Assembly (NCBI GenBank): GCA_022606425.2
Contig: JAHDVF020000212.1
Location: 551,672 to 615,671 of the forward strand
Direction: 5' to 3'
Length of the DNA stretch: 64,000 nucleotides
Source of the DNA: Lepidostoma basale
Taxonomy: Eukaryota > Arthropoda > Insecta > Trichoptera > Lepidostomatidae
Shown piece after piece: positions 40,446 through 50,830 of this stretch. Made by a program: the position numbers and the translations under genes. The notes under the pieces are model-generated. The model was not told the DNA's origin, made no database searches, and saw only the letters and a list, made by a program, of their open reading frames with translations. The first letter of the stretch is position 1; each line of letters opens with the position of its first letter.

Positions 40446-40985
40446 TTGCAAGATTTGGAGTTATTATGTAAAGGAAGTATTGAAATAATTTTGTTACCGA
40501 AGGATGTCTAAATTAATTACAAATAATAAAAATTCGTTCGGGCGATGCCGGGCAACATAGCTAATATAAACCTAGATTTTATGTACATAATACATCCGAC
40601 TTTAGAATGAATATTGGAAGTGAACCCAGCAGAGCGTAATGTCCTTAACGCAATTTATGGATGAACGTAAGGCGATTATGAAACGAGCCGGTCTGGTCGG
40701 ATTACAGGCCATTGTGACTCCGGTATGCGGCACTCAGTCATAGCCATAGCCCATACGAAACTTGACGTATTCTCAAGTCACGCGAGAAAGGGTAATATTC
40801 TTAAGCGTTTCACGAAAACAATGCGCTTTATCGGAGATATCTGATAAATGGATTACTTTATTGATTTACGATCGATTGATTATTGATCCCGTGCTCCAAT
40901 GGCGACAATAGAACTTATTATAAATTGTATGCATTAAAGATAACGTGGATAATTCTGTGGAGTTTTGATAAAAGGTAATATGTAA
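40446..40985. other. No gene assigned
   Basis: 40600-40880 has balanced composition and does not repeat in the window. No splice-bounded ORF was convincing. Confidence 0.4.
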
Positions 40986-41283
40986 TGAAAATTTTGTTGC
41001 GTATGCAGTTTTGTCCTAAAATGTTGCATTAAGATTAGGTAAATAGATGTGTTCTTCTATGTTGTTCTTCTTTTTCTTCTTTCTCTTATTGTAGATCTTG
41101 CGATCTGTTAATGCAGAATATCAAATTTCTTCCTGTGATGACGATGTCCAGTGTAAATTTGTTGCGTATGCAGTTTTCTCTTAAAATGTTGCATTTATAT
41201 TAGGTAAATAGATGTACGTATATATATTTTTTTCTATGTTGTTCTTCTTCTTCTTCTTTCTCTTATTGTAGATCTTGCGATCT

Positions 41284-41317
<34 letters not shown>

Positions 41318-42400
41318 TGAATAATTTATAAAGCGCCATTTTTATGAATTGCTCATCTCAAGGGCGCTGTAGAAGATGCTCCGTTTTATCAACTAGATAA
41401 TAATAATAATAATAATGATAAAATATATATATAAACATATTTAGTATGAGGGCTGCACCCGACGAAATCGATCAGCCCTTCCTGTCAGGAAATGATAATT
41501 TGAAAAGGTGCGTTTTGAGTCTCGATCTAAACTCTGATTGATTCTCAATGCACTTAAGGTCTGCTGGAAGACTGTTCCAGGCTGAAGGGCCGGCTACCGC
41601 GAAGGCTCGGTCGCCAAAGTTTGTGCTTGGACAGCGTTTTGGCACAGTCAATCTACCGATCGCAGAAGACTTAGCTGATCGCAATGTAGACTGTCTAGCA
41701 TTCAGGTTCTCGTTGATGCAGAGTTCAGATATATAAGCTGGTGCCATTCCATGCAACGCCTTATAGACCGTCCAGCAGAGCTTGTATTGTATCCTTTCTG
41801 GACATTTCAGCCAGTGGAGCTCCTTAAGATGCTGTGTTATGTGACAACTCTTTGGCACACCCCTTATCAGTCTTGCTGCTGCATTGAATGCAGACTGGAG
41901 TTTATTTATTTGCTGTTTGGGGATGTTGGCGTAGACACCATTGCAGTAATCTAGTCGGGATACGACGAAGGAATTGATCAGTGTTTTAAAACTGTCAATG
42001 GGAATAGTTCTTTTTATGGATCTTAATTGCCTTAAATGAAAGAAGCAATTGCTGACTGTTTTATTGATTTGAGTTTTCAATGAAAGATCAGTCTCTAGAT
42101 GGACGCCAAGAAGTTTTATTGCTTTTTTAGGAGAGATATCTGTGTCGGATGTAGATACTGGGGAGCGATCAATTATGTTTTGGCGCTTCGTAGAAGCAGT
42201 CCAAAGAAATTCTGTTTTTGATGGGTTTAGTTTGAGTTTGCAGTAATGCAGAATATCAAATTTCTTCCTGTGATGACGATGTCCAGTGTGGTGGGCTTCT
42301 TGGTGGTCGACGGCCCTCTGGAGTCTTGTGCATCACGATCTTAGGGATCCTCGCAGGATCCATCGATGTGGTCCCTCCAGAATCGTCTTCCCAATGTTAT
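40986..42400 (-). repeat. LINE-C-like 3' end, tandemly duplicated, split by L2
   Basis: A unit of about 168 bp (GTTGCGTATGCAGTTTT ... GATGACGATGTCCAGTG) occurs at 40988-41155 and again from 41156. The second unit is interrupted at GATCTGTTAAT (41290) by the L2 copy and resumes at 42245, continuing to 42400 (minus: KIVMHKTPEGRRPPRSPPHW, SSSQEEI). Confidence 0.75.
41282..42245 (-). pseudogene. L2-like LINE 3' third, long open part
   Basis: Minus strand. Open for 202 codons (42080-41472): KTQINKTVSNCFFHLRQLRS, NSFVVSRLDYCNGVYANIPK, ending FRSRLKTHLFKLSFPDRKG-stop; the frame above it reads KTEFLWTASTKRQN and LLGVHLETDLS. 3' UTR and two (AAT)n blocks at 41397-41415 and 41287-41315. The repeated 3'-end type suggests a second L2 tail directly abutting. 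Confidence 0.88.
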
Positions 42401-42489
42401 TGTTTGATAAACATATTGAATAAAATTCTTTAACATCAGAAGTGTTACAATTCTTGAGACTAATCCAATTCCAAAAAATATATTTAAGA

Positions 42490-42975
42490 GGTTATAAACA
42501 AATTTCTTCTATATTCGCCTTCACTTTGTGTTGCGAATTCACATTTGAATTACTTTTTGATAACTTTGTATTATCACAACATTTTCTTAAATTGTTCACA
42601 GACATGTTTCGGGACACAGAAGGCCCTTCTTCAGCGTGTACAATTTTAACAGCTCAATGGGACAAAATCGTTACTTATATACTAAATTAAATTAAATTAA
42701 TAGTATAATTAATTTAACTTCCAGTCCGATATTAGATTTATTTCCCCTGCCTCATTGTTCTGCCAAAAATCCCCATTAACACTGCTACTTGGAATCATCC
42801 CCACCCCTCCTTTGCTATTTTAATTTTATTTAGTATATGTAACGATTTTGTCCCATTGAGCTGTTAAAATTGTACACGCTGAAGAAGGGCCTTCTGTGTC
42901 CCGAAACATGTCTGTGAACAATTTAAGAAAGTGTTGTGATAATACAAAGTTATCAAAAAGTAATTAATATATAAA
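42490..42975. mobile_element. H7 foldback, 127-bp arms
   Basis: Arms 42548-42674 and 42839-42965 are complementary over 127 bp with one mismatch seen. A 164-bp spacer is unrelated to the arms. The right arm carries, on the plus strand, TTGTACACG, CTGAAGA, AGGGCCTTCTGTGTCCC, GAAAC, AT, GTC, TGTGAACAA (42870-42921). The first and last parts pair over nine positions with one A-A mismatch and one G-U, directly next to the core. The left arm has the same motif on the minus strand. Confidence 0.88.
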
Positions 42976-43506
42976 CAAATTCTTTGAAGAAATAGGTACG
43001 TTATATTTTTAAGCTTTATAAAATAAATAACAGACTACTGAAAGATTCAATAAAATTACGTGATTTCATTATATGAAAAAAAATTATTGTAGCATTTTTG
43101 ATGCGGTATTCTGAGTTTATAACTATTCATTATTCATATAAGACAAAATATTTTGTAACAAATAAGACATTTTGGTTATCACAAAACCGTTATTTATCTA
43201 TATAATTAGTTTTCGAATACTCAAATTACATAACCCAATAGATTTACATTCATGTAAAATGGTGCGCAAAAAAAAAATTAACCTCGATCGTTCGTCTCTC
43301 TTTGAAAATCATTAATAATATTTACGATATGAAACCTAAAAATTTCATTACTATAGCGTATTGACAGAGAAGCTTAAAAACGAGACATAATTTTAGAACA
43401 CAAAAAATTCTTCAAGCACTTAACTCGACCCCTCTGAGAGTCTAGGACACTTAACGCGGAGAAAAACGTACGAATGGTGGTTTAAAAATTCTCAAAAGAT
43501 CCTTAC
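42976..43506. other. No gene seen
   Basis: AT-rich; no repeat recognised. Confidence 0.4.
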
Positions 43507-43595
43507 CAATACTGCTTCAGGAGCCGCATCGCTCGAGGATGCTTTCGATTCGTTAATCACACTCGAATCCTCGGAACCAGAGGAGGATTCCAGGT
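43507..43595 (-). CDS. Weak exon candidate, Ser/Glu-rich
   Basis: On the minus strand a good donor (TTG then GTAAGG, GT at 43506-43505) follows an open frame reading ESSSGSEDSSVINESKASSS, DAAPEAVL. The acceptor side is weak (CTGAG at 43596-43597, no clear pyrimidine tract), and a TGA lies just upstream in frame. Serine- and acid-rich linker composition suits an internal exon. If the frame is right, its donor phase does not join the 4376-4521 exon directly. Chance ORF or an eroded element remains possible. Confidence 0.33.
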
Positions 43596-43849
43596 CTCAG
43601 GACTCGAGGGTTCTTTGTATTCCTCGTACCAGAGCACTTGTCTTAACTAGAGAGACACTTGTTGATTCGTCCACATTATCGAGTCTCACTGTCATACTTT
43701 TTGCGAGACTAAATGAATTCACAGAAAATAAATTTTGTGCACCGTTCTTATCATAATCTCACTGTTTTATTTTACTGACACTGGCGTATAAATATTTTAA
43801 AGTCTGTAAATGCGTTAAAAGGTTCAATTAAAAAAACCAATATTTTTTT
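43596..43849. other. Flank of the exon candidate
   Basis: 43596-43700 keeps balanced composition (GGACTCGAGGGTTC, CTCGTACCAGAGCAC) with stops in each frame. Confidence 0.3.
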
Positions 43850-44145
43850 TATTTTAGAAAAACTTAAGGCATTAACACTGGAATTCTCTAATGAATATTT
43901 TACTATGAATTAAAACACTGTTTTTTTTTCACTTTTGAGTTTTTTCTCGACACGTTTCGAAGGCTACTTCATCGGGAGAACGATATAAAACTGATAAATT
44001 TTGCGTTTGTTTAAACGATATAAAACTATTAAATGTTTTATATCGTTCTCCCGATGATGAAGGTGTAGGTAGCCTTCGAAACATATCGAGAAAAATAAAC
44101 TCAACAGTGAGAGATAGTGTTTTAATTCTTAAAAAAAACGATAAA
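43850..44145. mobile_element. H1 foldback with extra centre
   Basis: Tail first (GGCATTAACACTGGAATTCT), then left arm and, at 44041-44092, the plus-strand motif CGTTCTCCCGATGATGAAGG, TAGCCTTCGAAACATATCGAG. The centre is enlarged by GATAAATTTTGCGTTTGTTT. Confidence 0.75.
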
Positions 44146-44854
44146 ATGTTTTTAAATCTATAATAAATACTTTGCATTCACTGTGAGCACAATGAATATA
44201 ATATTATTATATTTAAAAAATATTTTTTCAAAGACCAAATTTTGAATCTTAGTAATTTATCGAGTCGTTAAAAAATAGGATATACTGTACATTAATGGCA
44301 TAATTTAATTGTAACTTTTAATAGCAATATTTTCCAACACTCATTTAAATTAAGAAAGGTAAACAGCCCATTCCCATAAAATATAATTAAACCTCTAGAA
44401 AAGAGATGTTTTATTCGTATTAATAAATAAACTGATGTGAGTGGAAAAAAAAAATAGTCCATTGTTTTGGCCGAAGCACTATGATACTTTAACATTATAA
44501 ACTGTTAAATTATAAAACTCTGTTTTTATAGAATAAATTGTCTTGTCTTCTTATTTATCAGAGGATAATATGCAATAAATAACGAGAGGCGTAATAAATA
44601 AATAAATAATTAAATGATGATGTGATAGTTCAGTGTAGAGATTTTAATATATTAAGTTTCAACACTGAGGAAGGGCTTTTGTGTCCCGATACATGTTTGT
44701 GAAAAGTACATAAAATGTCTTTCCATTTCAAATATAATAAAACTCCAAGAAGACAGACGTTTTCATTCATATGAATAAGAAGAAACAATAATCCATTGTT
44801 TTGGCGGAAACACTATGATATTTCAACATTATTAACTGTTTAAATAAAAACACT
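44146..44854. other. No gene; scraps of H7, H3 and H2
   Basis: 44640-44715 (ACACTGAGGAAGGGCTTTTG, CCCGATACATGTTTGTGAA) is an H7-type motif. 44740-44770 is an H3 arm. 44455-44500 and 44780-44840 are H2 tails (CCATTGTTTTGGC ... ACACTATGATA). Confidence 0.5.
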
Positions 44855-45335
44855 CATTGAATATCACAATTAATTATATTTATTTTGGAATTGTCGAGAC
44901 AGCTATTTCACTAAACGATGTTAGCATCATCAGTGTTACAATCAACCGATGTTGATTGTAACATAGTTATAGTTAGTTCATTGTTTTGACCGAAACACTA
45001 TGATATGAGTACTTCAACATTATGATTGTGAAAATTTAAAACACTGTTATAATATCACAATTTGCTTTTATTCACTGAGAGTGCCGTACAATAAACTCAC
45101 TAGTTTATTGTAACACCTGAAGATGTCAACATCGGTTGGCGAAACAGCTGTCGCGACACTCTCAGTGAATAAAAGCAAATTGTGATATTATAACAGTGTT
45201 AATTTTAACAGTAATAGTTATAATTGATTGTAAAACCTGATGATGCTAACATCGGTTAGCGAAACAGCTGTCTCGACAATTCCAAAAGAAATATAATCAA
45301 TTGCTATATTCTATAACAGTGTTTTTATTTAAACA
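44855..45335. mobile_element. H2 foldback nested in another H2
   Basis: Outer H2: left arm 44870-44945 (GAATTGTCGAGACAGCTATTTC) and right arm 45228-45330 (CCTGATGATGCTAACATCGG, TTAGCGAAACAGCTGTCTCG, ACAATTCC). Inner H2, about 44965-45215, has its tail at the left and a full motif at 45112-45165 (CCTGAAGATGTCAACATCGG, TTGGCGAAACAGCTGTCGCG). ATAGTTATAGTT and ATAGTTATAATT border the inner copy. Confidence 0.8.
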
Positions 45336-45934
45336 GTTCATAGAAGGAACAAACAAACGCACTATTTTTTAAACATTTCAATATTTATTTTGCTTCATAT
45401 AACACTTAAATAATGATATTAAATCATTTTCACTTTTGTTTGAGTCGTATAAGCACTAGCACTCAAAGAAAATTAAATTAAATATTTTCAAGTTAGTCGA
45501 AAATCTGGCTCCTGGGACAGTGATACTGTGCGCAGGTACGCGAGCGACGCAGGCGCTTGGAGGGGGTCTGCAACCGGACTGAGTGCAGTCGGACGGAGCG
45601 AAGACAGGCGGTAATCTTCGGCGGTGTTTGCTCGCCGTCCCAGTGCGGGCGATTCTTGTTTACAGCAGTCCCTTGGGACGTCGAGCCATCAGCGCAACGG
45701 CCCAACAAAAAGTTTCTTCAACACTATACGCAAGGTTATTCCAAACAATACATAAAAGCGGAAAAAGCATGATTCATTTTGTAAACTGAAATGCAAAGAT
45801 TATTTTCTGGAAAAGGCGTTATTTTAAATAATGAAAATAAAATTAAAAATCTTTTATTTTTTATTATTTTTTTTATGTACACAACAGGTCGTTTGGACCC
45901 AATTACAGTATACAATTTTTTATTTTGTAGCTAT
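45336..45934. other. GC-rich non-repeat island; gene end possible
   Basis: 45490-45720 is CpG-containing and GC-rich, unlike any repeat here. On the minus strand an open frame runs to a stop at about 45493, and an AATAAA follows at about 45385-45390, so a terminal exon is conceivable. On the plus strand GCGCAG|GTACGC at 45530 resembles a donor. I cannot decide between exon, promoter or neither. Confidence 0.25.
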
Positions 45935-46108
45935 TATATTGATTCTCGTGACATGTGATAGGTAGCCAATCTATGGCCATTTTACTGTCACGTGAATTCT
46001 ACACCAGACCAAAGACAGTGTGACAATCACACTGCCATCGCCGGGAATCGAACCCGGGACCTTCGGCATGGAAGTCAGAGCTCGTAACCACTCTGCCACG
46101 AAGGTCGT
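45935..46108 (-). mobile_element. SINE S3, full tRNA head
   Basis: On the minus strand: CCTTCGTGGCAGAGTGGTTA (A box) and CCCGGGTTCGATTCCCGGCG (B box), then GATTGTCACACTGTC, GAATTCACGTGACAGTAAAA and CACATGTCACGAGAATCAAT. The B box is a perfect tRNA type. Best copy of the S2/S3 family. Confidence 0.88.
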
Positions 46109-46127
46109 CGTGTTTTTAAAATGTATA

Positions 46128-46600
46128 TTTAATTAAATCCACTAATGTTTGTGTCATGGTCAGTGCTGTTATGCGGGGTGGAGTCATGGACCCTTAAAGT
46201 CAATATTATGAACCGATTAGAAGCCTTTGAGATGTGGATACACTGAAGGATGTTACGCATCTCCTGGACTGACATGCTCAGCAACACAAACGTTCTCCAT
46301 AGAGCCAGAGTTGACAGAGAGTTGCTGAGCAACATTAAAGTCTGTAAGGTGTCCTACTTGGGCCATGTTCTGAGAGGCGAAAAGTACGCACTGTTACATC
46401 TGATCTTGGAGGTTAAGATTGAGGGTCGACGAGGTGTTGGGAGAAGGCAGGTTTCCTGGTTGAGGAACATCCGAGAGTGGAAAGGGCTGAGGACTATGGA
46501 GGAGCTGTTCCGAGCTGCCCAGAACACTCAAGGGTGATAGAAGAACCTAATGTTTGTGTCCTCGACCGGTTTCGGCATACATTTTAAAAATATATTTTAC
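46128..46600. repeat. H5 element split by LINE-E
   Basis: AAATCCACTAATGTTTGTGTC at 46134-46154 and CCTAATGTTTGTGTCCTCGA plus CCGGTTTCGGCA at 46547-46577. The duplicated TAATGTTTGTGTC marks the insertion site. Confidence 0.7.
46155..46535 (+). pseudogene. LINE-E C-terminus
   Basis: LCGVESWTLKVNIMNRLEAF, stop, RMLRISWTDMLSNTNVLHRA, VSYLGHVLRGEKYALLHLIL, RRGVGRRQVSWLRNIREW, MEELFRAAQNTQG. One stop; no tail. Confidence 0.85.
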
Positions 46601-46619
46601 AAAACAAATTATTTTCATG

Positions 46620-46926
46620 ATAATCGAATGATTTTACTGAAATCTCTTGATGGAAGTTCATTTTGAATAATAATTCAATAAAACGATGTTTTTTTTTACT
46701 ACGTCCACTTTTGTCTTTTTTTCGACATCGACCGGTTTCGCCAGGCTCGCTGGCATCGACCGACTGGACCAGTCTGTCGATGCCATCGAGCCTGGCGAGA
46801 CCGGTCACTGTCGTTATAAAGACAAAAAAGGAAGTAGTTAAAAAAAACATCGTTTTACTTAATTATGAATTATTTTCATTATTAACAATGAAGTTCATTT
46901 TTTAACAATGAACTTCTACAATCTGA
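46620..46926. mobile_element. H4 foldback, complete
   Basis: 46676-46860. Outer arms AATAAAACGATGTTTTTTTT and AAAAAAAACATCGTTTTACT; inner arms with ATCGACCGGTTTCGCCAGGC and GAGCCTGGCGAGACCGGTCA. Motif in both arms: TCGATGCCA, loop, TGGCGARACCGGTC. The core is CUGUCGA rather than CUGAWGA. Flanks GATGGAAGTTCATTTTGAAT and its complement lie outside. Confidence 0.85.
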
Positions 46927-47046
46927 ATAACTAACTAATTTACCATCACGCCGTCTCCCCGGAGGGGTATGCAGAAAGAATGGACCACCACACTGTTCTG
47001 TTTTGACGTACTTCTCTCGGTTCCTCTACATTCATACATCTTGTCG
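46927..47046 (-). repeat. LINE-A terminal scrap
   Basis: CTAACTAATTTACCATCACG to CATACATCTTGTCG; last 38 codons. Confidence 0.8.
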
Positions 47047-47225
47047 CTTCTAGATCGACGTCTCTAAGGATATTCAGTAATTAGGTTCAAATAAACTTTT
47101 GTAAGTAAATATATATCCAAGTGGCATCCTAAGAACTATCAAAGATTAGACTTTGCTGCAAACCAATTCCTTGGATGTAACTTTAAAAAATATATATTTA
47201 TATATATATACGAGTATATGAATTT

Positions 47226-47440
47226 AAATGGTGTCAGTTTTTGTCTTTATATCAATCGATATAAAGACAAAATTGAAAGTGGTTCTTAAAAACGTCTTAT
47301 TTTTTTAAATATATTTTTAAATACATTGCATTTTCACAACACTTTATTGCACTTTTCAGAAATATGTTTCCGACCACAGACGCCCCTTTTCAGCGTACTT
47401 GTACTTGGATCTTCTGGCTTACAGAGAGTAATTTTATCTT
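47226..47440. repeat. H4-like hairpin, then H7 arm and short repeat
   Basis: 47232-47280: TTTTTGTCTTTATATCAATCGATATAAAGACAAAA is a near-perfect palindrome. 47330-47400 resembles an H7 arm (CAGAAATATGTTTCCGACCA, GACGCCCCTTTTCAGCG). 47405-47435 matches the repeat of 48956-49186 (CTTGGATCTTCTGGCTTACA). Confidence 0.65.
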
Positions 47441-48365
47441 TTTATAAGAAATTAATTGTTATTTCCATTGTAACCGTATTACAAAAAGTTTATGAATATA
47501 TATGCGAAACTAATTAATTAAGAATTTTTTTAAACTGTAATACATGGAATATCATTATATTTAATATTTACATCGCTTGTATTTTAAGGACGATGGCAGT
47601 ATGTTAATCTAAACTATGTCAATGATATGCCTATATAATTTCTTTACAATGAAATGGTAAAACATACTAAGAAATTTCTTTATTAAATGTAGACTATTTA
47701 TAATAAAACAATTCGTTAGAATAGCGAAGCATATACAATGCATTTTATAAATGTTTGAAGTTGATAATCTCGTTTATCTGGATAAACCCGTGTACAAGCG
47801 ACCACGGGCAGCGGCTGTGCCCCGGGCTCGGAGACACTCGGCAGTGGTACAGATCTAAAGAAGCTGGGATCTGCGGTTAACTGCTGATAGTACAAAGTGC
47901 TTATGCACTGACTGCTTCGACACGGTAAACTCCACGCAACGGAATCAACACGGGAACTAAATATATTGTGGTTTCAAAATGATACCAAGAACCGTAAGTA
48001 AGCATAATACATGTATAAATTGAATAGAAATGTCTCGTTAGATCAGTATAACTCTGAAGGACCAGATTTTTTTCTTAATTAATTTACAAGTATGTTTAAA
48101 TGTTTTAATTTTGAAACACTGTTATTATACTTACGAGTATATAATTTATTTTTAATACAATAATTTTTTTAAGAAGGCCTAGACAGCGCCTAATGGATAA
48201 TGTTCTGGCTGATCTGGCTAGATTCGGTGAAACGGGCTGCTGGGAGTAAAAACCGCAAGATCGAGGAGCTTAGAAGAAAATCATCAAGGAGACCAAAACT
48301 CTTCAAGAGTCGTGTGGCCATAGGAAGTAAGTAAGTTATTATATGTACTACAATTTATCTGTGCA
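47441..48365. other. No gene assigned; GC-rich block inside
   Basis: 47790-47960 is GC-rich (GCGACCACGGGCAGCGGCTG, GGGCTCGGAGACACTCGGCA) with CAGTGGTACAG near its end. No two-sided splice pattern was found. 48170-48340 (GGACAGACTCTT-like LINE piece: GATCTGGCTAGATTCGGTG) may be an old LINE scrap. Confidence 0.35.
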
Positions 48366-48500
48366 TGATTTTTGTGAAAGCTGTTTCGCCAAACTGTGTT
48401 GGCCATATCAACTGATAATGCCAACATAGGTTGGATAAACAGCTGTTGCGACAATCTCATAAAAATTAATTGATAAACTTTTAATAACAGAGTTTAAAAA
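48366..48500. mobile_element. H2 foldback, eroded
   Basis: AAGCTGTTTCGCCAAACTGTG and CTGATAATGCCAACATAGGT, TGGATAAACAGCTGTTGCGAC: the plus-strand GAAAC has become TAAAC. Confidence 0.75.
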
Positions 48501-48532
48501 TTAAAACATTTAATCATTTTATTATGTTATTA

Positions 48533-48622
48533 ATATTAGGGAAAACGTATATTATCTAGAAGTTTAATTTAGTTTGAAGAGAGAGAGACGAGTTTTGGCT
48601 TGCCAAGGCATTATCAAATCTT
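48533..48622. repeat. H3 left arm
   Basis: GGGAAAACGTATATTATCTA, GACGAGTTTTGGCTTGCCAA, GGCATTATCAAATC. Confidence 0.6.
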
Positions 48623-48624
48623 CT

Positions 48625-49320
48625 TCTTCTTATTATTTTAATAGATCTGACGATCTGTGACACAGGATTCGTTTCTCGTGGGTTAATGAGGTCCAGCTGT
48701 CCCCCCATCTCTTAGGCGGTCTTCCAGGTGGGCGGTGTCCGGAGGGGATTTCATAAGCGGCTGTATATTCAAGTCTATTACCATCCATTCGGGCTACATG
48801 GTCCCTCCAGTATCTTCTTCTGGATCTACTCCACTGAACGATATCCTCTATTTCGCAAGTTTTTCTTATGTCTACGGTGCGGACACGATCTCGGAGAGTT
48901 TTTCCAGTAATTGATCTTAGGACTGATCTTCCCCTCGGGAACATACTTTTTTTATAAATACAATCCCAACCCTAACTGGTTTTCCATTCCTTGACAATAA
49001 TGTAAGACTTTATCATAAACCCTAAATCCCCCCTCGCCCTCTTTCGGAGGGACACTCCGGGCCATACATTTAGCCCCATCATAAAACAACTACCAAATCG
49101 CATTCCAACAATGTTTCCTACAGACGAAAGAGGAATAGCCATTAGAGCTGAACCTCTGTAAGCCAGAAGTTCCAAGTCCAGGTCCTTCATCTCCGATGTT
49201 CTTAGTAGTCCCTTGGTTCGCACAGTACCGGCCCGCGTCTCTACAGCGTACGTCATGATAGGTCGCACGTATGTTTTATCAAATGTTGGTAAAAATAACT
49301 TCCAGACTATTCGATTTCGA
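48625..49320 (-). pseudogene. LINE-C 3' end, split
   Basis: Minus strand: 49280-49187 MRPIMTYAVETRAGTVRTKG, LLRTSEMK; then 48955-48633 SVLRSITGKTLRDRVRTVDI, RKTCEIEDIVQWSRSRRRYW, DHVARMDGNRLEY, GRPPKRWGDSWTSLTH-stop and ACAGATCGTCAGATC tail. A foreign 230-bp piece sits in between. Confidence 0.85.
48956..49186 (-). mobile_element. Unknown repeat inserted in LINE-C
   Basis: Minus strand begins GACCTGGACTTGGAACTTCT and GGCTTACAGAGGTTCAGCTC, and ends with an A-rich run (TTTATAAAAAAAG). It interrupts the conserved EMK/FLRS junction of LINE-C. Related pieces: 61953-62055 and 47405-47435. An open frame (LELLAYRGSALMAIPLSSVG) runs through it; I do not recognise it. Confidence 0.6.
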
Positions 49321-49899
49321 AGATGATTTTATTATTATACTATTTTATTTCGATGTGTGCAGTGGGAGGATAGAAATCTCTGCAGCGCTAGAGCGCTCTC
49401 CTTTTTAACTGGCAGCGGTATGAAATTATCGCGTCGAACTAGTCACGAACCCAGTTCATTTATTGTACTCTACATTCAAGATCAGGTTCCGTGTTATTTC
49501 CCATTGCTCCTATTGGCGACGAGTCAACGCCCATACAAGAAGAGTTGAACTGATTTAACGAGAGGTACGAAATTACTGCTCCGATTTGTTTATAACTCAT
49601 GTTATTACATGCCAAAAGTCGTAAATTGGAAAGAAAAAAAAACGGTTATAAATCAAAAATGATCTCTTAAATCTAACAGCAAGAAAGCTGTATATTAAAA
49701 AACTTTCCGTCGCACTTTAACAGTTTTTTAATGTGTATTTTTTTACGTAATTTTGTATGCCTGTAAAACGTATTAACGTTATTAATTTATGTTATTTACG
49801 CCTAGTTACGGGCTTTCACGAAGTTATAATATCATACAAACTATTATAGAAGTGACACATGCTCTACTAACATAAAAATTCAATAAATAATTTGTATTA
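49321..49899. other. No gene assigned
   Basis: 49340-49560 is of balanced composition and unrepeated; the rest is AT-rich. No exon signature recognised. Confidence 0.4.
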
Positions 49900-50165
49900 T
49901 AAAATATGAAAGAGCTGAAAGGGTTGGATGTAGGTGCCAAAATAAGCGGAGTGTCAGTAAGCTGTCTCTTGTATGCGGATGACGCTGTCCTACTTGCAGA
50001 CAACGAGCATGAACTACAAGTCCTGGTGAATAGTATGAATGAGGTATGCATGCATGCGAAATGATCTGATGATGAATGTGAATAAGTCCAAGGTAATGAT
50101 TTTTGAAAAAGAAGAAATCGTGACCCTTATGTATGGAAGCGAAGCATGGCCTGGCAAAAGAAGTA
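49900..50165 (+). pseudogene. LINE-A reverse transcriptase fragment with YADD
   Basis: Reads MKELKGLDVGAKISGVSVSC, LLYADDAVLLADNEHELQVL, VNSMNEVC, then a frameshift and RNDLMMNVNKSKVMIFEKEE, after which it joins VTLMYGSEAW. This is the only LINE-A piece in the window with the RT catalytic box and links the family C-terminus to its polymerase. Confidence 0.85.
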
Positions 50166-50179
50166 TAAAAATGTATAAT

Positions 50180-50830
50180 AATTGCTTTCATTGTTCCTTG
50201 AACAATGATGCAAAACTCCATAAATAATTTATATGTATCAAAATGTCTGTTTTGAAAAAGTTTTATTTTATTATACTCGTACATTATTTTTATGATATTG
50301 GGATGTTTCATCTTAAGGCATTACAGCCATATTTGTGTATCCTTTAGCAAGGCGTTACAAGTCATTCCCATAAATTTTTATAAAACTTTAAAGTACAGAT
50401 TTTATAAATTATTTTATTTGAAGTTTTACATCATTGTCCAAGAAACATTTAATAACACAAAGATATGTGAAAATACCCTAACAAGGCAACACATCACTCA
50501 GGTAAAATATAATAAAGCATCTAGAAAATTAATATCTTCTGTATTATTTTATACTGATGACAGATATAGTATTTAAATTTTACAGAATATAAATAAAACA
50601 TAAAATATTCATTTCTACGATTTATTGTTTCTTGAACAATGATCTAAAACTCCATATTAAATAATTAATACGGATGAAAACGTTGTCTAGAAGTTATATT
50701 ATATTTTATGGGAATAACAGGTTTCACGTGACATGATACATGTCATTCCCATAAAATAAAACAAAACTTCTACAAAATAATATGTTTTTATCCGAATTAA
50801 TTATTTGTATGATATTATTACATTTGAATA
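50180..50830. repeat. Cluster of H3 foldback pieces
   Basis: Four arms: 50185-50290, 50330-50460, 50500-50560 and 50610-50810. The last pair (TTTTATGGGAATAACAGGTTTCACG and CATGTCATTCCCATAAAATA) still folds. TTGTTTCTTGAACAATGATC tails recur. Confidence 0.7.

Noticed and set aside
45493..45708. 71-codon minus-strand ORF as a certain gene end
   Set aside because: The AATAAA downstream is suggestive, but no acceptor is clear and arginine-rich composition may only reflect GC content; kept as an island, not a CDS.
46043..46098. Functional tRNA gene
   Set aside because: A and B boxes are good, but no acceptor stem closes and a SINE body follows; called SINE S3.
47203..47222. TA-repeat as a regulatory element
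   Set aside because: Short low-complexity run, no context.
49824..50311. 143-codon minus-strand ORF
   Set aside because: Antisense of the LINE-A RT fragment with YADD; shadow frame.
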